A model generated the notes under the pieces. The model was not told where the DNA came from. It was given only the letters and a program-made list of their open reading frames with translations, and did not search any database. From Euryodendron excelsum (Eukaryota; Streptophyta; Magnoliopsida; Ericales; Pentaphylacaceae), in the NCBI GenBank assembly GCA_033060915.1, contig CM065389.1, positions 17,850,001 to 17,914,000 of the forward strand: 64,000 nucleotides of DNA, given 5' to 3'. Positions 22,011-37,577 of the stretch are shown piece after piece. Position 1 is the first letter of the stretch. Each line of letters opens with the position of its first letter. Position numbers and translations under genes: made by a program.

Positions 22011-22836
22011 CTCATGCAATTCACAGACCAATCGGATTAATGCTCGTTTGGCTTATTTGTCAATTTCCCCCTTCTTTTTACTATCCTTTTTAAATCAAAA
22101 TTTAATTTTTTACACTTTCTATGAGCCGATTTTTAATTTATGCTTTTGATTTTTACTAAATACTAAATAAAATGAATAAAAAGGTCCTAAGCTAGTTAAG
22201 TAAGGCAGCGTACATCCAAACAACTATCTCAGTTTTGTTTTCCAACATCTGAACAACTAGTCAAATGTATAAATGATTGGAAACCGAGTTAAACATCTGG
22301 ATCCAACCCTAGACGATCTTCATTTTACAGTAAAAAATGTTTATTTTCCTTTTCGTGGCTAAGCAATATTAGAGAAGGTTTTTATCTGAAACCATGCAAC
22401 GGGGCACAAATTATACGGTTAAGGCATATGATGTGATCTGTAATCGTGCCCATCCTACAAATTAACTGAACAAACCATATTAATCCAATTTGGAAACATA
22501 TATATGTTCTTCATCAGATGGTCGATATTATCTGTTCCGGTTGAAATTGTACCCTAATAATTGGCCAATCAGAATAAAATCAAAGGGTGATGATATGCCA
22601 AGTGTAAAGAGCTAGGTTAAATTACAGATCATTCCCTGGGTGAAATATATTATGTTTCTACATATTATGTGCAAGGAGTAGACAATTTGCATTAATAAAT
22701 TAGGTTTTGATGATAGCTTTGTTTGTAGAAGTCCTCTTCCTTAGCCCTCAAACCATGCCTACAAGTCAGTTTATTATTTTAATTATCATCTGATCCCGTG
22801 TCATACAAAAGCATGTCATGTGTAGAAAGTCAAAGG
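22011..22836. other. Intergenic sequence
   Basis: A/T-rich DNA without gene signals or evident repeat structure. Confidence 0.5.
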
Positions 22837-23432
22837 TAGGGCTGCGAGTTAATTGTGGTGGTCAACATGATGAACGGTGGTAGTCGGCACCGATTTTAAT
22901 TATAAGTCAAATATGACTAATATCATACCAACAAAAACAAATATACAGAATGATATGGCACCCGAAACGGGACCAATTGTTTTAAAATAAAAAAAGTATT
23001 AATTTATTTTAATTAAAAAATGTCATTATCATTTTATTGTGTAGGATTATTATGAAGAATAGAATTTTTTGTAAAATAACCATATGAAGGAAGAATATTT
23101 GCACAAGAGTGACTTGTAGAGTGAATTGACCAAGTCACAAGTATTTGTAGAGTTATAAAACGAATCAAGCTACTTGAGCTCAGTTTATTAAAATTTTGTT
23201 CAACATTAATATATAAATAAGTCAAGCTTAAACATATTTTACATTTTGTTAATTTTTGAACTTAGCTCGATAAATGAATTTATAGTAAAAAAATAAATTT
23301 ACTCAAATTCAGTTAGATTAAAACTCATTTTAAATTGCCTCAAAAATTAAATAAATTATATTTAAATATATTTTTAAACTCATTAATGTTTTCAAACTAA
23401 ATTTAAACTGACCGTACTCGTTTACAGCCCTA
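22837..23432. mobile_element. Possible non-autonomous hAT-like element
   Basis: TAGGGCTGCGAG at 22,837 faces CTCGTTTACAGCCCTA at 23,417-23,432, an imperfect terminal inverted repeat around about 600 bp of A/T-rich, noncoding DNA. A target duplication was not seen, so the call is tentative. Confidence 0.35.
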
Positions 23433-23809
23433 GCCGTTTGATTTGCATGGTTGTCACCTTCATAAGTCGGGTAAACAGATTTACGAGGCCCATTGGTGGG
23501 AGACATGTTAAGGTTACATGCTCTTGACAAGCGGAAGTTGAAAACCAATAGATGAAATTAAAAAATGGGAGAGCTGGGACCCTCAAGAGGACACGTGGTA
23601 GGAACCCAGATAGAGATCATGGAACGCAAGCATATAAACAATACTGCATCACCTGAAGAAGCATGCTTCTGTTGTGGGTTAGCAATACCTCAAAACATTG
23701 ACAATGTTTGTAAGTTAAAACAAGGTCACCGGCCAATACCTTACCACAACGGCTACTTTATATTAAAATTATGGAGAGTTGACAAACCAGATGGCGGGAA
23801 GAAAATGGT

Positions 23810-23817
23810 TATAAATA
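23810..23817 (+). promoter_or_regulatory. TATA box of the ACC oxidase gene
   Basis: TATAAATA lies 104 bp before the ATG, which leaves room for a leader of about 70-80 nt. It is the only strong TATA near the start. Confidence 0.7.
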
Positions 23818-23888
23818 CGCTTGGTGTTAGGCACCCTCTTCACCACCACAACTGTGCAACATCACAAAGCAAAGGCACTATACCACCC

Positions 23889-23913
23889 TCTCTCTCTCTC
23901 TCTCTCTCTCTCT
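23889..23913 (+). repeat. CT microsatellite in the ACC oxidase 5' leader
   Basis: About 12 CT units end eight bases before the ATG. Pyrimidine-rich leaders are common in plant genes; length may vary between individuals. Confidence 0.9.
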
Positions 23914-23920
23914 ATTTTCA

Positions 23921-25556
<1,636 letters not shown>

Positions 25557-28500
25557 GGAAAGCAAAAATGGCAAAGCTGCTATGTTTGGCTTATCATTCT
25601 CTAACTACATGTGTGTAGAAGGGGATAAAAAGCTTAAGTGGGTTATATAGTGTGTGTTCTTTAGAGGGTTGTTTTGTGTGTGTCTTGCTTTGTATTATTG
25701 TGTGCTTAAAACTTGGTTGAGGTTTGCTTTGTACACTAGTACCATATCAACTGTACTCTGAACATTTCTTGAATGGAAATGGGAAAAGAAGTGCTGCTTA
25801 GTTCCTTTAAAAACTGTGTTTCTTAAGAACTACTACTTGTGTTGCTTTCTTACAAGGTAGCCATGTGCTGCTTCATACTTCACAAACTATTGACCAGATG
25901 GATTAAGTTATGTTTTTTTCTACTTTTAGAGCCAGAGATGTAGTTCTCAATTCTTCTTGTCTCCTGGCTGGGCATAGTCAACTGTTCAAAATCTAGACTC
26001 TCTTGGCAATTGGAGGGCTTGCCAAACTATTCTGCAAGTTCACTCGGCTAAGCTGAGAATCTAACATGAAATAGTGAAAACTCCATGAAACTGAAGCGAA
26101 ACAGATCAGTAGAGAATGGTTATGGTTAAGTGAATGTATAGGTATATATATACAAAAGACAGTCCAGTGCATGAGGATCCTAGGGAGGGAGTACAATCAG
26201 GCTGATGAACTTTAGTTAACCAATATGAAGTTGTTTCACTATCTGTAAAGAACAAAATAGACAGAACCCGGCAATGCTTGTATGAAAATTATACAAACAT
26301 GTATCAGAGACACAGACAGGAAACAATCTGCAAGTCTTTACATATTCTCCTCCACATGATGATCATTTTATCTCGTTAACGCCGTTTTCAGCAGCCGATG
26401 AAAAGATAATTAGATGTAGGCACCATATACAACTTTGTAATTATGGGTTGAACCCTAGTGGTTTAGGCCAACAACCCTATCAATCCTGCTCTGAAGATTA
26501 GTACCATTAAAGGATATTAGATACAACACAAGGACACCCAAGTTTTGAATCTGTGGTGTTTGAGCCTCTGAGGATAATAAACTGCATTAGGCTCAAATCT
26601 AAGGTTTCTGCGTTATAATTGTCATATATAACTATCATCATCATCAGCATCGTCATCATCATCATCATGATCGCTAATATTATTATTGCTTCGCAGATTC
26701 CATGGTTGGTGCAAGCAGTTGAAGCATCCCACCTGCCATTCAGTCCCTTCTGGTATAGTTCTGAACGTTTCTTTTGAAAAGGACTAATACAATTTTTATG
26801 TTCTCATTAAGAAAAGGCAGAATACAAAAAACAATTGAAGTTTGTAAGTCAAACTTTCTAAAACCTAGGTGAGTTGAGAGGTTGTAGCCTTGTAGGTATT
26901 TGATCACGGGAGTGTTTTTGCTGCGGTCATGACCCATAAAGTCATGTACTGTCAGCATTTTTTAATCAAGTAATTTAATTTTTTTTGAAATCTAAAACTA
27001 TTAACTGATGAATATTATTGTAGAGATCACATAAACAAAAATCAGTAGAATCTAACAGCTATAGTCATATGATTTTGCATAAAAGTATTCAAAGATCATA
27101 ATGCTTTCAAATAATATTTCAAAAAATAGTTAAAAAATAAAATAGTTAAATCTTTCAGATAAAATTTATTTTTTTAGAACTAATACATCCAATGAAAACC
27201 TATATCATAATAGGTTCTAATTTTTTAAAATAAATTATAAAATAATACAAAATAAAGTGATAGTATAAATAATTGTACATTACCAACAGAAGTAAAACCA
27301 TTTCCTTTTATCACACCCCCACATCGCCCTATGTGGCACATGTCCATATTTGCCACATTTTCACATAGGTATTTGAGTTTAGGGGTGGTCAGGTCCATGT
27401 CCTGCTTGATCGTTCAAATTCGCTCATCATTAATTTGAATTTTTTTTTAAATCATAAATTAATGGGTAAACTTAAGAAGGGTGTTTGAAATTCGTTTTGG
27501 TCCAAAATATATTTAAAATAATATATTTTTATATTTTAATATGTCTATATATTTAAATTTTATATTATTTAATATTTAAAAAATATATTTATTAATTTTT
27601 TTAAGTTAAATGAGTAGGCTTAAAAAATAGTTTTATTTTGTATGGACTTGAAATTTGATTTAGGCCCAATAAAAAAAATATAGTGTAAGCCTGACTTAAC
27701 CTGACAAGCCCAATCCATGCCCAATCCATGTTTGCCCCTACTCACAGCTCATGTGGTTCAATGTGTCACGTGGTCACATGCATCCCATCACGTTCTCTAA
27801 TGACCACCTGGTTCATGCATGCAGTGCCTCACTCTCCGAACCTAACTAGAGGCAAGCTCCACCGCCTCTCACGTAGAGGCACTTGAGATCCCCGCCTACT
27901 CAAGGGTCCTACTAAGGGATTCCCTCCATGGAACTCTCAAGGATACTCCATCACCCTTAGATACCTCCCCGCTGGTACATCCTCCATTGCAAAATTGGGC
28001 ACCCTCCTAGGGTAAACTTCCCATCTAAGAGGCAACTTCCGCTACTAGGATCTTGAGGAGAGCCAAGGATTCACGCATCGGGTGTCACACAGTCATGGCA
28101 TCTCTTGAGAGCCATGACTTCCTCACACAAGACCATTAGGGGCTTGTGGTTTAGAATCTAGAGTCTAAATTTCTCAATGAGCTAGTCCATCCTTCACAGA
28201 GACTTTCCCTTCACCCGTCACGAGAGAGAGAGAGAGACAGAGATGTTCAACCTTATTGGGATACACCAAAGACAACATTATATAAACCTTCAGTAGGTCC
28301 ATTAACAAACCTAAATGTTTGATACTTCAGTAGGTTCTTATAACCCTTCAGTATATACCGGAAGACTAGTAATTACAACTTTGGGATCATTCATCGTTCT
28401 TCTCCTGTATTTCATTTTGAGAAAAGGCAATGGAATGGGGAACATTGCATGCTTGCATCTAATTGGAATTTGACCTGGCTGACTATATTTGCTATTGTGT

Positions 28501-29038
28501 AGATGGTGTGTGCCAACTAGTGCATGCATATTTTGCGTTGCGTACAAAGTCTGAGATATGCTGGGTTATTTCTTCTATATTTTCGTCTTTCAACATAAAC
28601 AAAGTGGGTAGAATTGAACGGCTTGAGGTGTATATGTGTATAAGTTTCTCCAATACACACACACACACATGTATGCATGTATATCTAGTGTACAAAAATA
28701 ATGCCCCTTCCTAAGTTGCCACCCATAAGGGCTTAAATTTTTTTTTTTTCAATGGAGCTCTTAATCTGGTGGATGTATACATATAAAAACAAACTACAGA
28801 ATATAGCAAGAAATCCCCAAACGCAGGTAGTGGAAGATCAAACCTTTACTATCATTTAAACACAGTATACAATTACCCCCTCAAATATGGGAAATAAAAA
28901 AGAAAAAAAAAGAAATGGCAGACCCTACATTCTTACATGGGAGCCAATTTGAGGTCTGAATAACATTCTCTCTTTTCCTAGATGTGGATTACCAGTAATT
29001 ATTTTAACATATAATCTGTACAGTAATTTACACCAACC
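25557..29038. other. Region between the convergent ACO and NADK2 genes
   Basis: It begins with the ACO 3' untranslated region (T/G-rich, to about 25,790) and ends with the NADK2 3' untranslated region. Between them are a CAT-type trinucleotide run (26,635-26,670), a GA run (28,217-28,233), a CA run (28,655-28,668) and A/T-rich DNA. No further gene was recognised. Confidence 0.6.
27381..27740. mobile_element. Possible short inverted-repeat element
   Basis: AGGGGTGGTCAGGTCCATG at 27,381 faces CATGTTTGCCCCT at 27,728-27,740, an imperfect inverted pair around 360 bp of A/T-rich DNA. No target duplication was seen. Low confidence. Confidence 0.3.
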
Positions 29039-32000
29039 TCAGAGGGCCTTCTGATCCAGTCTTTCATTCCAGTTCAGGCAGCGAATCAAGCTATGAAACC
29101 AATCACACGTTTGGTCAGACTTGTTCACCATTGGAAGCGGATGCTGGCTCATAGATATCCGAACTGAATCACCTCTTGAGAGTTGTTGCCTTCTCTTTCC
29201 ATCAAACGAGACCCATGCATTGCTTCTTGCATCCTCAGGGATCTGAGCAGACACGAGAATTTTTTCAGAAAATCCCAAATTGAGAATGTTATTCAACAAG
29301 AACACTATCATTAAGTCACTGTACAGGAAATGTACAAGAAACAGTTTAAGCATCCCACTTTCATCAAATTGCAATAGAAAAATACCAATTACATGATGTG
29401 ACAAAAAGATGTCTCAAAGTCGGGAAAAAAAAAATTAGAGAAATAAAACTTCTGCTGCAGACACAAAATTTATGAAGTGGACAGAAAGAATAATTATGGG
29501 GACAGGTTTTTGGTTGTGATATTTATGCAGTAGAAAAATCCAATTACGTTTCTTTTCATTCTCTTCCTTTTTCCTGTCAATAATGATTGCTCAAATGCAA
29601 AAATGAGGTCACCTTTAATTCAAGCCGTGCAGAATCTGGAAGTATGACAGGTCTGAATGAGAGGGAGTGCGGGCAGATTGGTGTAAACAGCATGCAGGGA
29701 ACATTTGGATGCACCTGTGTATCAGATCATCCATTTTTAGATACATAATACCTTCATTTATAAGTAAAGAGCAACTTGATAAAAAATTACTGACAGGATG
29801 AAACGAAAAGGCAAGTTTCCAAGCCTAGTTTCAGTATCATCTTGGTCTAGAGCTGAAAAAATAAATTTCGTTTCACTCTGGTTCCTATTTTGTTGAATAC
29901 CATGATCATTAATTAAAGATTATTTATAAAAGAAAACAGGGGCTTTAACATATCTAGACACAAAACTATTCATAAAATCAATAAAAGAACAAGCATCCCC
30001 AGAGCCCTTCATTAGTCACCAGAGGAAAAGGTTCACCTGAGGATGAGGAAAGTTATCTAGTGATTTGAGGCCCTCCTTACAAATGACTCACCTATTAAAG
30101 AACTATCAGTTTTTTTACTTAAAAGTTAAAACATGATCATTCAATTACTAAAATAGTGACAGCATATCATGTTGATTCATTCAGACAAAAAAAAAGGAAG
30201 TCACTGAAGTGATGCTAACCTTCCAGTTACATACAAAGGACAGGAGATATGTTAAAGCTTAGGTTGATAAGCGTAAGAAAGTACTTAAAAATCGATGGGA
30301 TAGGTCTTATTCATTTACATCATAATGCCAACATGGTAGCTGAAAATACAAATTCAACACAATTTGGAAATAGAAAAAAGATAGATTTAATGATATGATA
30401 CACCACATACATGTCTGATCCTGATAGTAACAATTTGTAGACATAGTTGAACAAGCTTGGAACAATTGCACAAGTCTTAAGTAATCATTTCCATGAACCA
30501 AACAACTCAACAACCTTATAGTGAACTAGAAAGAAAATTATTGTCTAGTGCTCTTCGAACTAATTTTCATCCTACCTTATGTAATTCGTCCCCATCTTTA
30601 TTTATATTTTTATTTTGGGGTCATAATAAATCACTTCTGGTTGAATAAAATCTGAGAAATTTGACATCTTTATATATGCTGTGGGTTATTTATAAGTGAA
30701 ACATAATTTACAAAAAGAAAAAGATCCAAAGGACAGCAGTATACAATGTCACAACTATAATCCAAAATTGAGCTCTCTTACAAATCAACAAAAGAGAAGA
30801 TTCACAAGACTCTTCATTTAACTAAAAATGAAAAGTAAGCAATATAAAGGCTTTCAATCTATGCACTGTGGACTCTATATACAAAAACATTTTCCAATTA
30901 TGCTGTATATGATATGTACATATATGAATAGTGAATTATTTCTCTCAATTATGCTGTATATGATAACAACTTTGAGCAATAGATGATGCATGTAGTCCGC
31001 ATTTCCGAAAAACTAAAGCAGATCTACTCCATGTGGTAATCTCTCTCTTCTCCATCCAGATGCTAAAGAACATTAACAATCGCTCTGCCCTCTTCTATCA
31101 AGATATGCGTATAAAAGCTTGAAAATTTGAGGTCCATTTCAGAATCACCAAATTAAATTATTGTGATGAGGATGATGTCAAGAACATTGGAGACGATGAT
31201 GATAACGAAAGTTTGTATTTATAAAACCGACTTTGCACCAAATATGTACTTTCGGATTGTATAATTGTATTCGCTATATAATATTTTGACTATATATTGT
31301 AGTAGCACTCAGGGGAAGTGCCTACATACCCATTTAAAAAATGTCACCTTAGTTACAAGTTTTTTTCTTTTATTTTTATTTTTTGAATCCTTCATTCTTC
31401 TCATTATTCTATGCTTTTAATATATGTTTGTTTTAATTTTTCTCTTGAGCCTTACATATGTCATATCATTCCATATCACCCAATTCCAAACTGATATGCC
31501 ATAACCAAGTCGCCCTTGTGCCTTGCGAAATAGAAACCAATAACATGAATTTAAAATATGAAGTGGAGTGAAGGGGAAACCGATTAAGTGGAGAATTTAC
31601 TAATAACTGAAACAAAAAGTATTATTCTTTTCATTTGTCTTTTGGTCTTAAATTCAGAGTTTCTTACAGTAAGGATTGTATATTCTTAAAGCCAAGGAAA
31701 AGCTGAACAATTTCTTTCCTCTTTTTATACGAAAATCTTTATGTATGAGAAGAGCATCACGAAACAAAGACCACTGTACACAAGATGTATACAAAAAAGG
31801 GACCCTTATGTGTTGCCTGGAGCATATATATCTTCCAAGGTTTCCAAAAACCGAACAAAGGAAAAAGAAAAGGTGGTGAATTTGTACTGTGTCAGTGCTC
31901 ACTCAAGGAAGCTGACTTATAATGTCCAACACAAGGAGGAACAAGAACTACAAGGAGTTCCAACAATATTGAGTCTAAAACTCAACAAAGAAGACTGACC

Positions 32001-35000
32001 ATGGAACCTCCTGCGGCAGTAGAATAAGCAGTACTTCCAGTAGGGGTGGCAACTATGACTCCATCACCTTGCACCTACAAGATAAATGAATGGAAATGTC
32101 ATGATAAGAAAAATTGTAGTGCTATGTGTTGATTAAGATGGGAAAAAAAGGTAGCATTAATGGTTGGTGAAACTTTGAATTAGGAGAAATTGACTTTATC
32201 ATCAGTAGTTCCAGCATAAGCAATTATGAGTTGTCTGCTTGAATGGTAATGCTTTGACCGAAGATTACCCCAAAAGATCTTGGAAAAAAATGAATTCATG
32301 GATCATACCTTGGTTATAAGGCGGTCATGTTCATAACATTCAATTTTAGAGAGGTATGGATTAGAACCACGATCAACGACAACCTCATTGAGGACATCAA
32401 ATACTTTCCCAAGCATTGCTTTTCCATTTCGAAAAATTTGACAGCGGAGACGCATTCGGAGAGTTATATAAACACCATCGAGTGTTCTGTTCCCATGGAT
32501 AACTTGTCTTAAGTCCTGCCTATAATCCTCAAACTGTAACAAAAGAAGGATAAGAGTAGTGAAAAGATAAATCATTCATTACGAGGTAAAAGTGAATTTA
32601 AAGAGTTGGGTTGATTAGCGTACATTATGGGAGGTGAGAAATCCAAGGGATCCAAGATTAAATGATACAACAGGGGGAACAGCACCTCTGAATAAGTTTG
32701 ATGCATGCAGTATAACCCCATCCCCTGCCAAGCATGCCACAAAGTCAACCCTCTCATGAAGATCACTGCGTTAAGGACAGCAGGTGGAGGTCTTTACATA
32801 TAAAGAAAACGAAGCTTTCACACTTGTAAATCCATGAGTTCCAGTACCTGATATCGTGACTGTAGAAGGTCTGAATGAACCCAAACCCTGGGATTCTCAC
32901 AAATATGTCATGTACATCAGGTTCAACAAGAACATTCATTTTCTCCTGGTGATACAAGAAAGAGGCAACCTGCACTCGGATACAGAACACATTCTTAAAA
33001 TGGCTACACACTAAATAAATGAACTAGAACACATAATTGCTGATAAAGGAGAATAAGAAGAATCTCTTGAAAGGAGCAAAAGGCAAATATAGAGGTCAGA
33101 ATATCCTCCAAATTTTTTATGTTTCCAAACCAACATCCCTCCAGCAAGAAGAAAAAAAAGTTTTATTTGGAACCTATTATTTAATTTGTGTCTCCACTGT
33201 CCAGATTCATGTGGTACATTGATCTATACTCCACTAAAAAGCATTAGGAATAATAATAGAATCTGTTCAGAGGATGATTGAACTTCCCCCTTACAATGTA
33301 TGAAGAATGGTCTAAGTTCACCAAAGCAAGCATGCCTTAGGGTGTTTATCACACCAAAAACTGCAGAATGGAAATTATGTACAACTATACAGAGGCTAGA
33401 TGGATTTGATAAAAATGATCTCACCCAAAAACCTTCGAACGAAGAAATTAATCTCTTCATGTATTTCAAACCGAAACTCCACTTATAATTGATGACTAGA
33501 TGGAGGCTCAAAGTAAAACCTAACAACATAGACAATGATTTGTACCCAAAGAAGAAAAAAGCCATATACCTATGGCTACAAACAATGGTACCAAGTTGCA
33601 CGTCGACTGGCCCCAGAATGACACACATCTATGTTCATCTTGAATCAAGAATGGACAATAGCTCTGACTTCAGTTTTGCTCTAGCAAACCCATGTATTCT
33701 GACCTCAAGTTTCCATGTATAGTGATTTTCAATGGTTTTTGGTGAAATTTATTCACCACTAGGCATAATTCAAACAGTGTAGTCATTTGTACTGGTCTTT
33801 AGTACTTCCCTCGAAAGAAAAGGCCAACGATATTGACCTTCTGGAATCCGTGAGATTAAATATGCAATACTCTGATCTTTGTACACATTATAAATACATC
33901 ACCAAAATGTACTACATATTTTTTGAGACCTAAAACAGAATATGTGATGTAAAATAACAGGAAAAAATAGTAAAAGCAATAAAGATTCGATTCATATAAC
34001 ATGTCAAAACTAAAACAAATACGGTGTCAATCACAAGCTACATTAAACATCCTATTCAATCAATTAATCTAGCTTATCTCCTCTTGTTGTATAATTTTTC
34101 AACCTTCATGTATGCAGACAATTACATAATTCCTTCGAATTGCTAATATGGATTCATATATTGCAGCATCAAGGCAAAAATATTTGAAAAAGTAATATCT
34201 AGAAAAAGTGAAGTATTTCTTTAGATTGTGTTAACAAGATCTTGGTGTGCTACCTCTTTAGCTTCTTCCATTAGTTCTTGGCCCAGTTTCTTCAACAACA
34301 GTACAGTCTTTGGTGTTGATTTCCACATAAGCATCTGCTGTTGGGTTCTAGGATGAGTGAAGGCCAAGGTAGACTCTGTGACCTTTTCCCTGCTGCAAGA
34401 GAATCCATCTGTGCGAACTAAGAACATCTCTGCTTTTTTTCTTGATTGCACTCGCACCACTCCAGTAGCAGAAGCACACATATTTCCTTCAATCAGCCTC
34501 AAATCATCATCACCTGAACCGATGGAGGCCTCACTATTGCTCCTTTGGTCCTCTGCAATAGAATCAACATTCTTGTCTAACTCATCGCACTGTCTTGTAG
34601 GATCATCTATATTGTACCTATCCCCACTGCCAAAACTATCCAGGGAGGCACCAGAGGAAGTACAATTATTATCACCCAGAAAAGACGCATTGGTAACTGG
34701 AGGAGACTGAGGCTTCGGAGTTAGATTATTACTGCTTGCTGATCCATTTGAATTTCCTGCTTCCATAAGCCTCAGTTCAAGGCTTGTCCCCATAATTTCA
34801 CTTCTCCGAAGTGTCCCATTATAATTCTCTCTTGGACCACACAATGTTTCCAATCTTCTTTGTTGGTAATTAAAGTAAATGGGAGGTGAGATCTTTCTAT
34901 TTCTGGAAAACATGGACATCTCTTTTTTGGAGAAAACATTGCAAGGGGGTAGCTGAGACTCAAGGGGATTGACATCAGCACGGAAGTCAGTAAAAGATCC

Positions 35001-37577
35001 TACATCATTATTGTTAACTGATGTCATTGATGTGGTGTCTTGGTGAGAGACACCTCCAATATATGCCCCATTGAAGTTATGATCTTTGTTTTCTACGGCT
35101 GGAGAGACAAAATTGAGAAATTCAATAGTGGAATTATTAATCATATCAATTTTTTCTGGAAGCAATCCATTTTCGTCACCAAAGTTTGTATCTTCTAAGT
35201 TTGAGGTGCTCAATTCTTCCATTGTTCTTGCATCTTGTGATGGAATGTCACTTTGAGGAGTAGTGAAATTAGAGACAAACTGCGATGCATATCGTGCCAT
35301 GTACTGCCTCCATCTAGAGACTATAGCAGAAGCTCTCCAAACTCCTTCCTTGCTATGGACATATATGGGCTTTTCACTCAGATTTGACACTAAAGCTGCA
35401 AACTTCTCAACTTGCTCCATTGAAGGTGCAGCCCCAACCTTAACAGGAAGTTTGACAAGTTCAACTTTCCCAGACAAAATAGCCTCATCTAATGCTATCT
35501 CATAGAAGTTATCCATTACAGTCTCTGCTCTGAGATCTATGATGGTTTTAAATCCTTTTTCAATCAGCCACTTCAGACCTTCTTCTGTTACCTGGCCACC
35601 CCTCCAAAAAGCAACCTCAGAATCTGCGGACCCTATATTTTCTTTTGATGTGGATAAAAAAACAGGATTCCAGTTTGCAAACAGTGTGTGGCAGGGATCG
35701 CCGTCACCACGGGGAAAGCCACAATCATAACAAACATTCTTCAATGTTTGCAATTTCCTCCATACATTTGAGCTTCGACCATCATTATATGTTAAACAGT
35801 TTTCAAGAGCCACATGTAAGCTCTCACAATACCTTTTCATCTCACCCCTGAAAATTGCAAGTGGCGGAAGCTTATACTCCACTACATTTATATCGGCAAT
35901 ACGAGATGAATTCAAGATGGAGGATCTTCCAGACAGCACATCCTCCTTTCCTTTGTTCAGGAGACATACCATGCAACCAAGAACAGACACTATTTTATCT
36001 TCCAATAATGGTTTATCCTTTGATGGGAAGCTATAGGAAACACTGCATTCTCCTGTGAATGGATTGCACAACGTGTCCATTAATGCAATATGTAGCTGTT
36101 CGGCAGCTCTAAAAATTCTACAATAAGCCTCAACTTCTGCAACATCCCCAGGAACTGGACCAATCCAGGGTAACTCCGATAGATCATGAGACTGGAAGGT
36201 CTTCAAGTGCAAATATAATGGCATCGGTACAAGAAATGACCCTTGTCCTCGAGTCATAAAGTTAGTCATCATTTTTTTATCAAATTTTTATATGAAAGCA
36301 GCTGGTTAACCATTATACAGGATAAAATACTGACTAATCTACAATAGTAGCCAAAAGAAAGACTATACTGCATTAAAAGCAAATAAAAAATAGCAAACAC
36401 CAGCATTAATTGATAAAGAAACAGCAGTGCAAAAGTAAAGCCACACAGTGATGAATTCAAAGAGAAACTTGAAGAACTTGCTCCAGGCCAAGAATTAAAC
36501 TACTAAGAGTGGCACAAAGCTGATTCATCTGCTTTCCATAAAGAAAGTTAAGGTGTAAGCAGGGTCTGGAAGATTTTTACTATTCCAAGTACAAAATCAG
36601 TGTTTTGCAGCTCAAATGCTGCAAAGGAAACAAGCATAAGGTTGGACCGTAAACAAGTTAAGCAAAGTATTTGGCTGCTCGAAGTTGTAGAGTTCATGTT
36701 GTTTATTTCAGAAAAGATCTTGAATGAGCTTCTAATCCAAGCTTGAGTAGCTGTATGAGCTTAACTCAAGCTAGGTTCAAAACTTAACTTGCACCCAAAT
36801 AATATTGAGCTTAGCTTGTTCATCACATGAGCAATCTTCACAAGCCACTAATCAAAGCTAAGACCAAGTAGCTTGGCTCATTTACAGCCAGATGTAAGAG
36901 TGTAAAACATACGCCAAACAAGGACGAGTCTTTTGACTGGAGCCAAAACAATGACACCCAATCTCGTGGTCATAGAGAATTCAACAGGCGACTAGGAAAT
37001 GAAGCTCTAACAATTAAACTAACAGTGTAATATCAACGCATCAAGTCTCGGCATACTGTTATTCTTCGAGTCCCCCAATTAATAAAACAGTTTACAAATT
37101 TCATTCAATTTGACCCAAGATTACCTAAATTCGTGAAGACAATATCAAAACCAGCAATGCCAATGAGGTCACCTCTTCTCAGTAGAAATCACCAAAATGC
37201 AAAACCAAATCAAACTCACTTCTCAAAGCACACTTCTTCAAATTGAGTAACAAATCTTCATAGGCATTTCATCAAACACCATTTCAACGACTGCTTATAT
37301 GTACATGTATGCACCAGATATATACCTGAGAATCCAAGCCAATTTTCACAGAGAAGGGCTTTGGGAGCTCCGCTCTGACGACGAACCTAAGACGACACAG
37401 TTCAAAGAACCCCTCCTTTCTCTGCAACAAGAACCCGAACGCGAGGCCGGAAATCTTGGAGGCCTGGCTGAACTGGCGGAAGTTGAGGGAACAAAGATGG
37501 GCTGTTATTGCTCCGGTGGCTACTGATCGATTCATGTCGCCGATGAACAACAGGTGGCATGAGCAACAACACGCCAT
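29039..37577 (-). CDS. NADK2: NAD kinase 2, chloroplastic (8 coding exons)
   Basis: It phosphorylates NAD to NADP with ATP in the chloroplast stroma, supplying the photosynthetic electron acceptor. Coding exons on the minus strand are 37,577-37,326, 36,191-34,254, 32,969-32,848, 32,765-32,624, 32,533-32,309, 32,074-32,000, 29,714-29,613 and 29,242-29,039. All have GT-AG introns and consistent phases, giving 1,019 residues. ATG at 37,577 (MACCCSCH) is chosen because the upstream codon in frame is TTG. The first 84 residues are a Ser/Arg/Phe-rich transit peptide. A plant-specific N-terminal part ([19 protein letters not shown]) and a tyrosine-phosphatase-like fold (TIIDLRAE, then HSKEGVWR at about residues 363-370) precede a variable Ser/Asn-rich linker. 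The kinase domain has the GGDG motif ([15 protein letters not shown]), NEVVVDRG, and the substrate segment [21 protein letters not shown]. The C-terminal end [11 protein letters not shown] is typical of plant NADK2. The family is calmodulin-linked in plants. No lesion is seen. Confidence 0.96.

Noticed and set aside
32303..32575. Separate small gene on the minus strand
   Set aside because: It is exon 5 of NADK2 (32,309-32,533) with matching splice sites.
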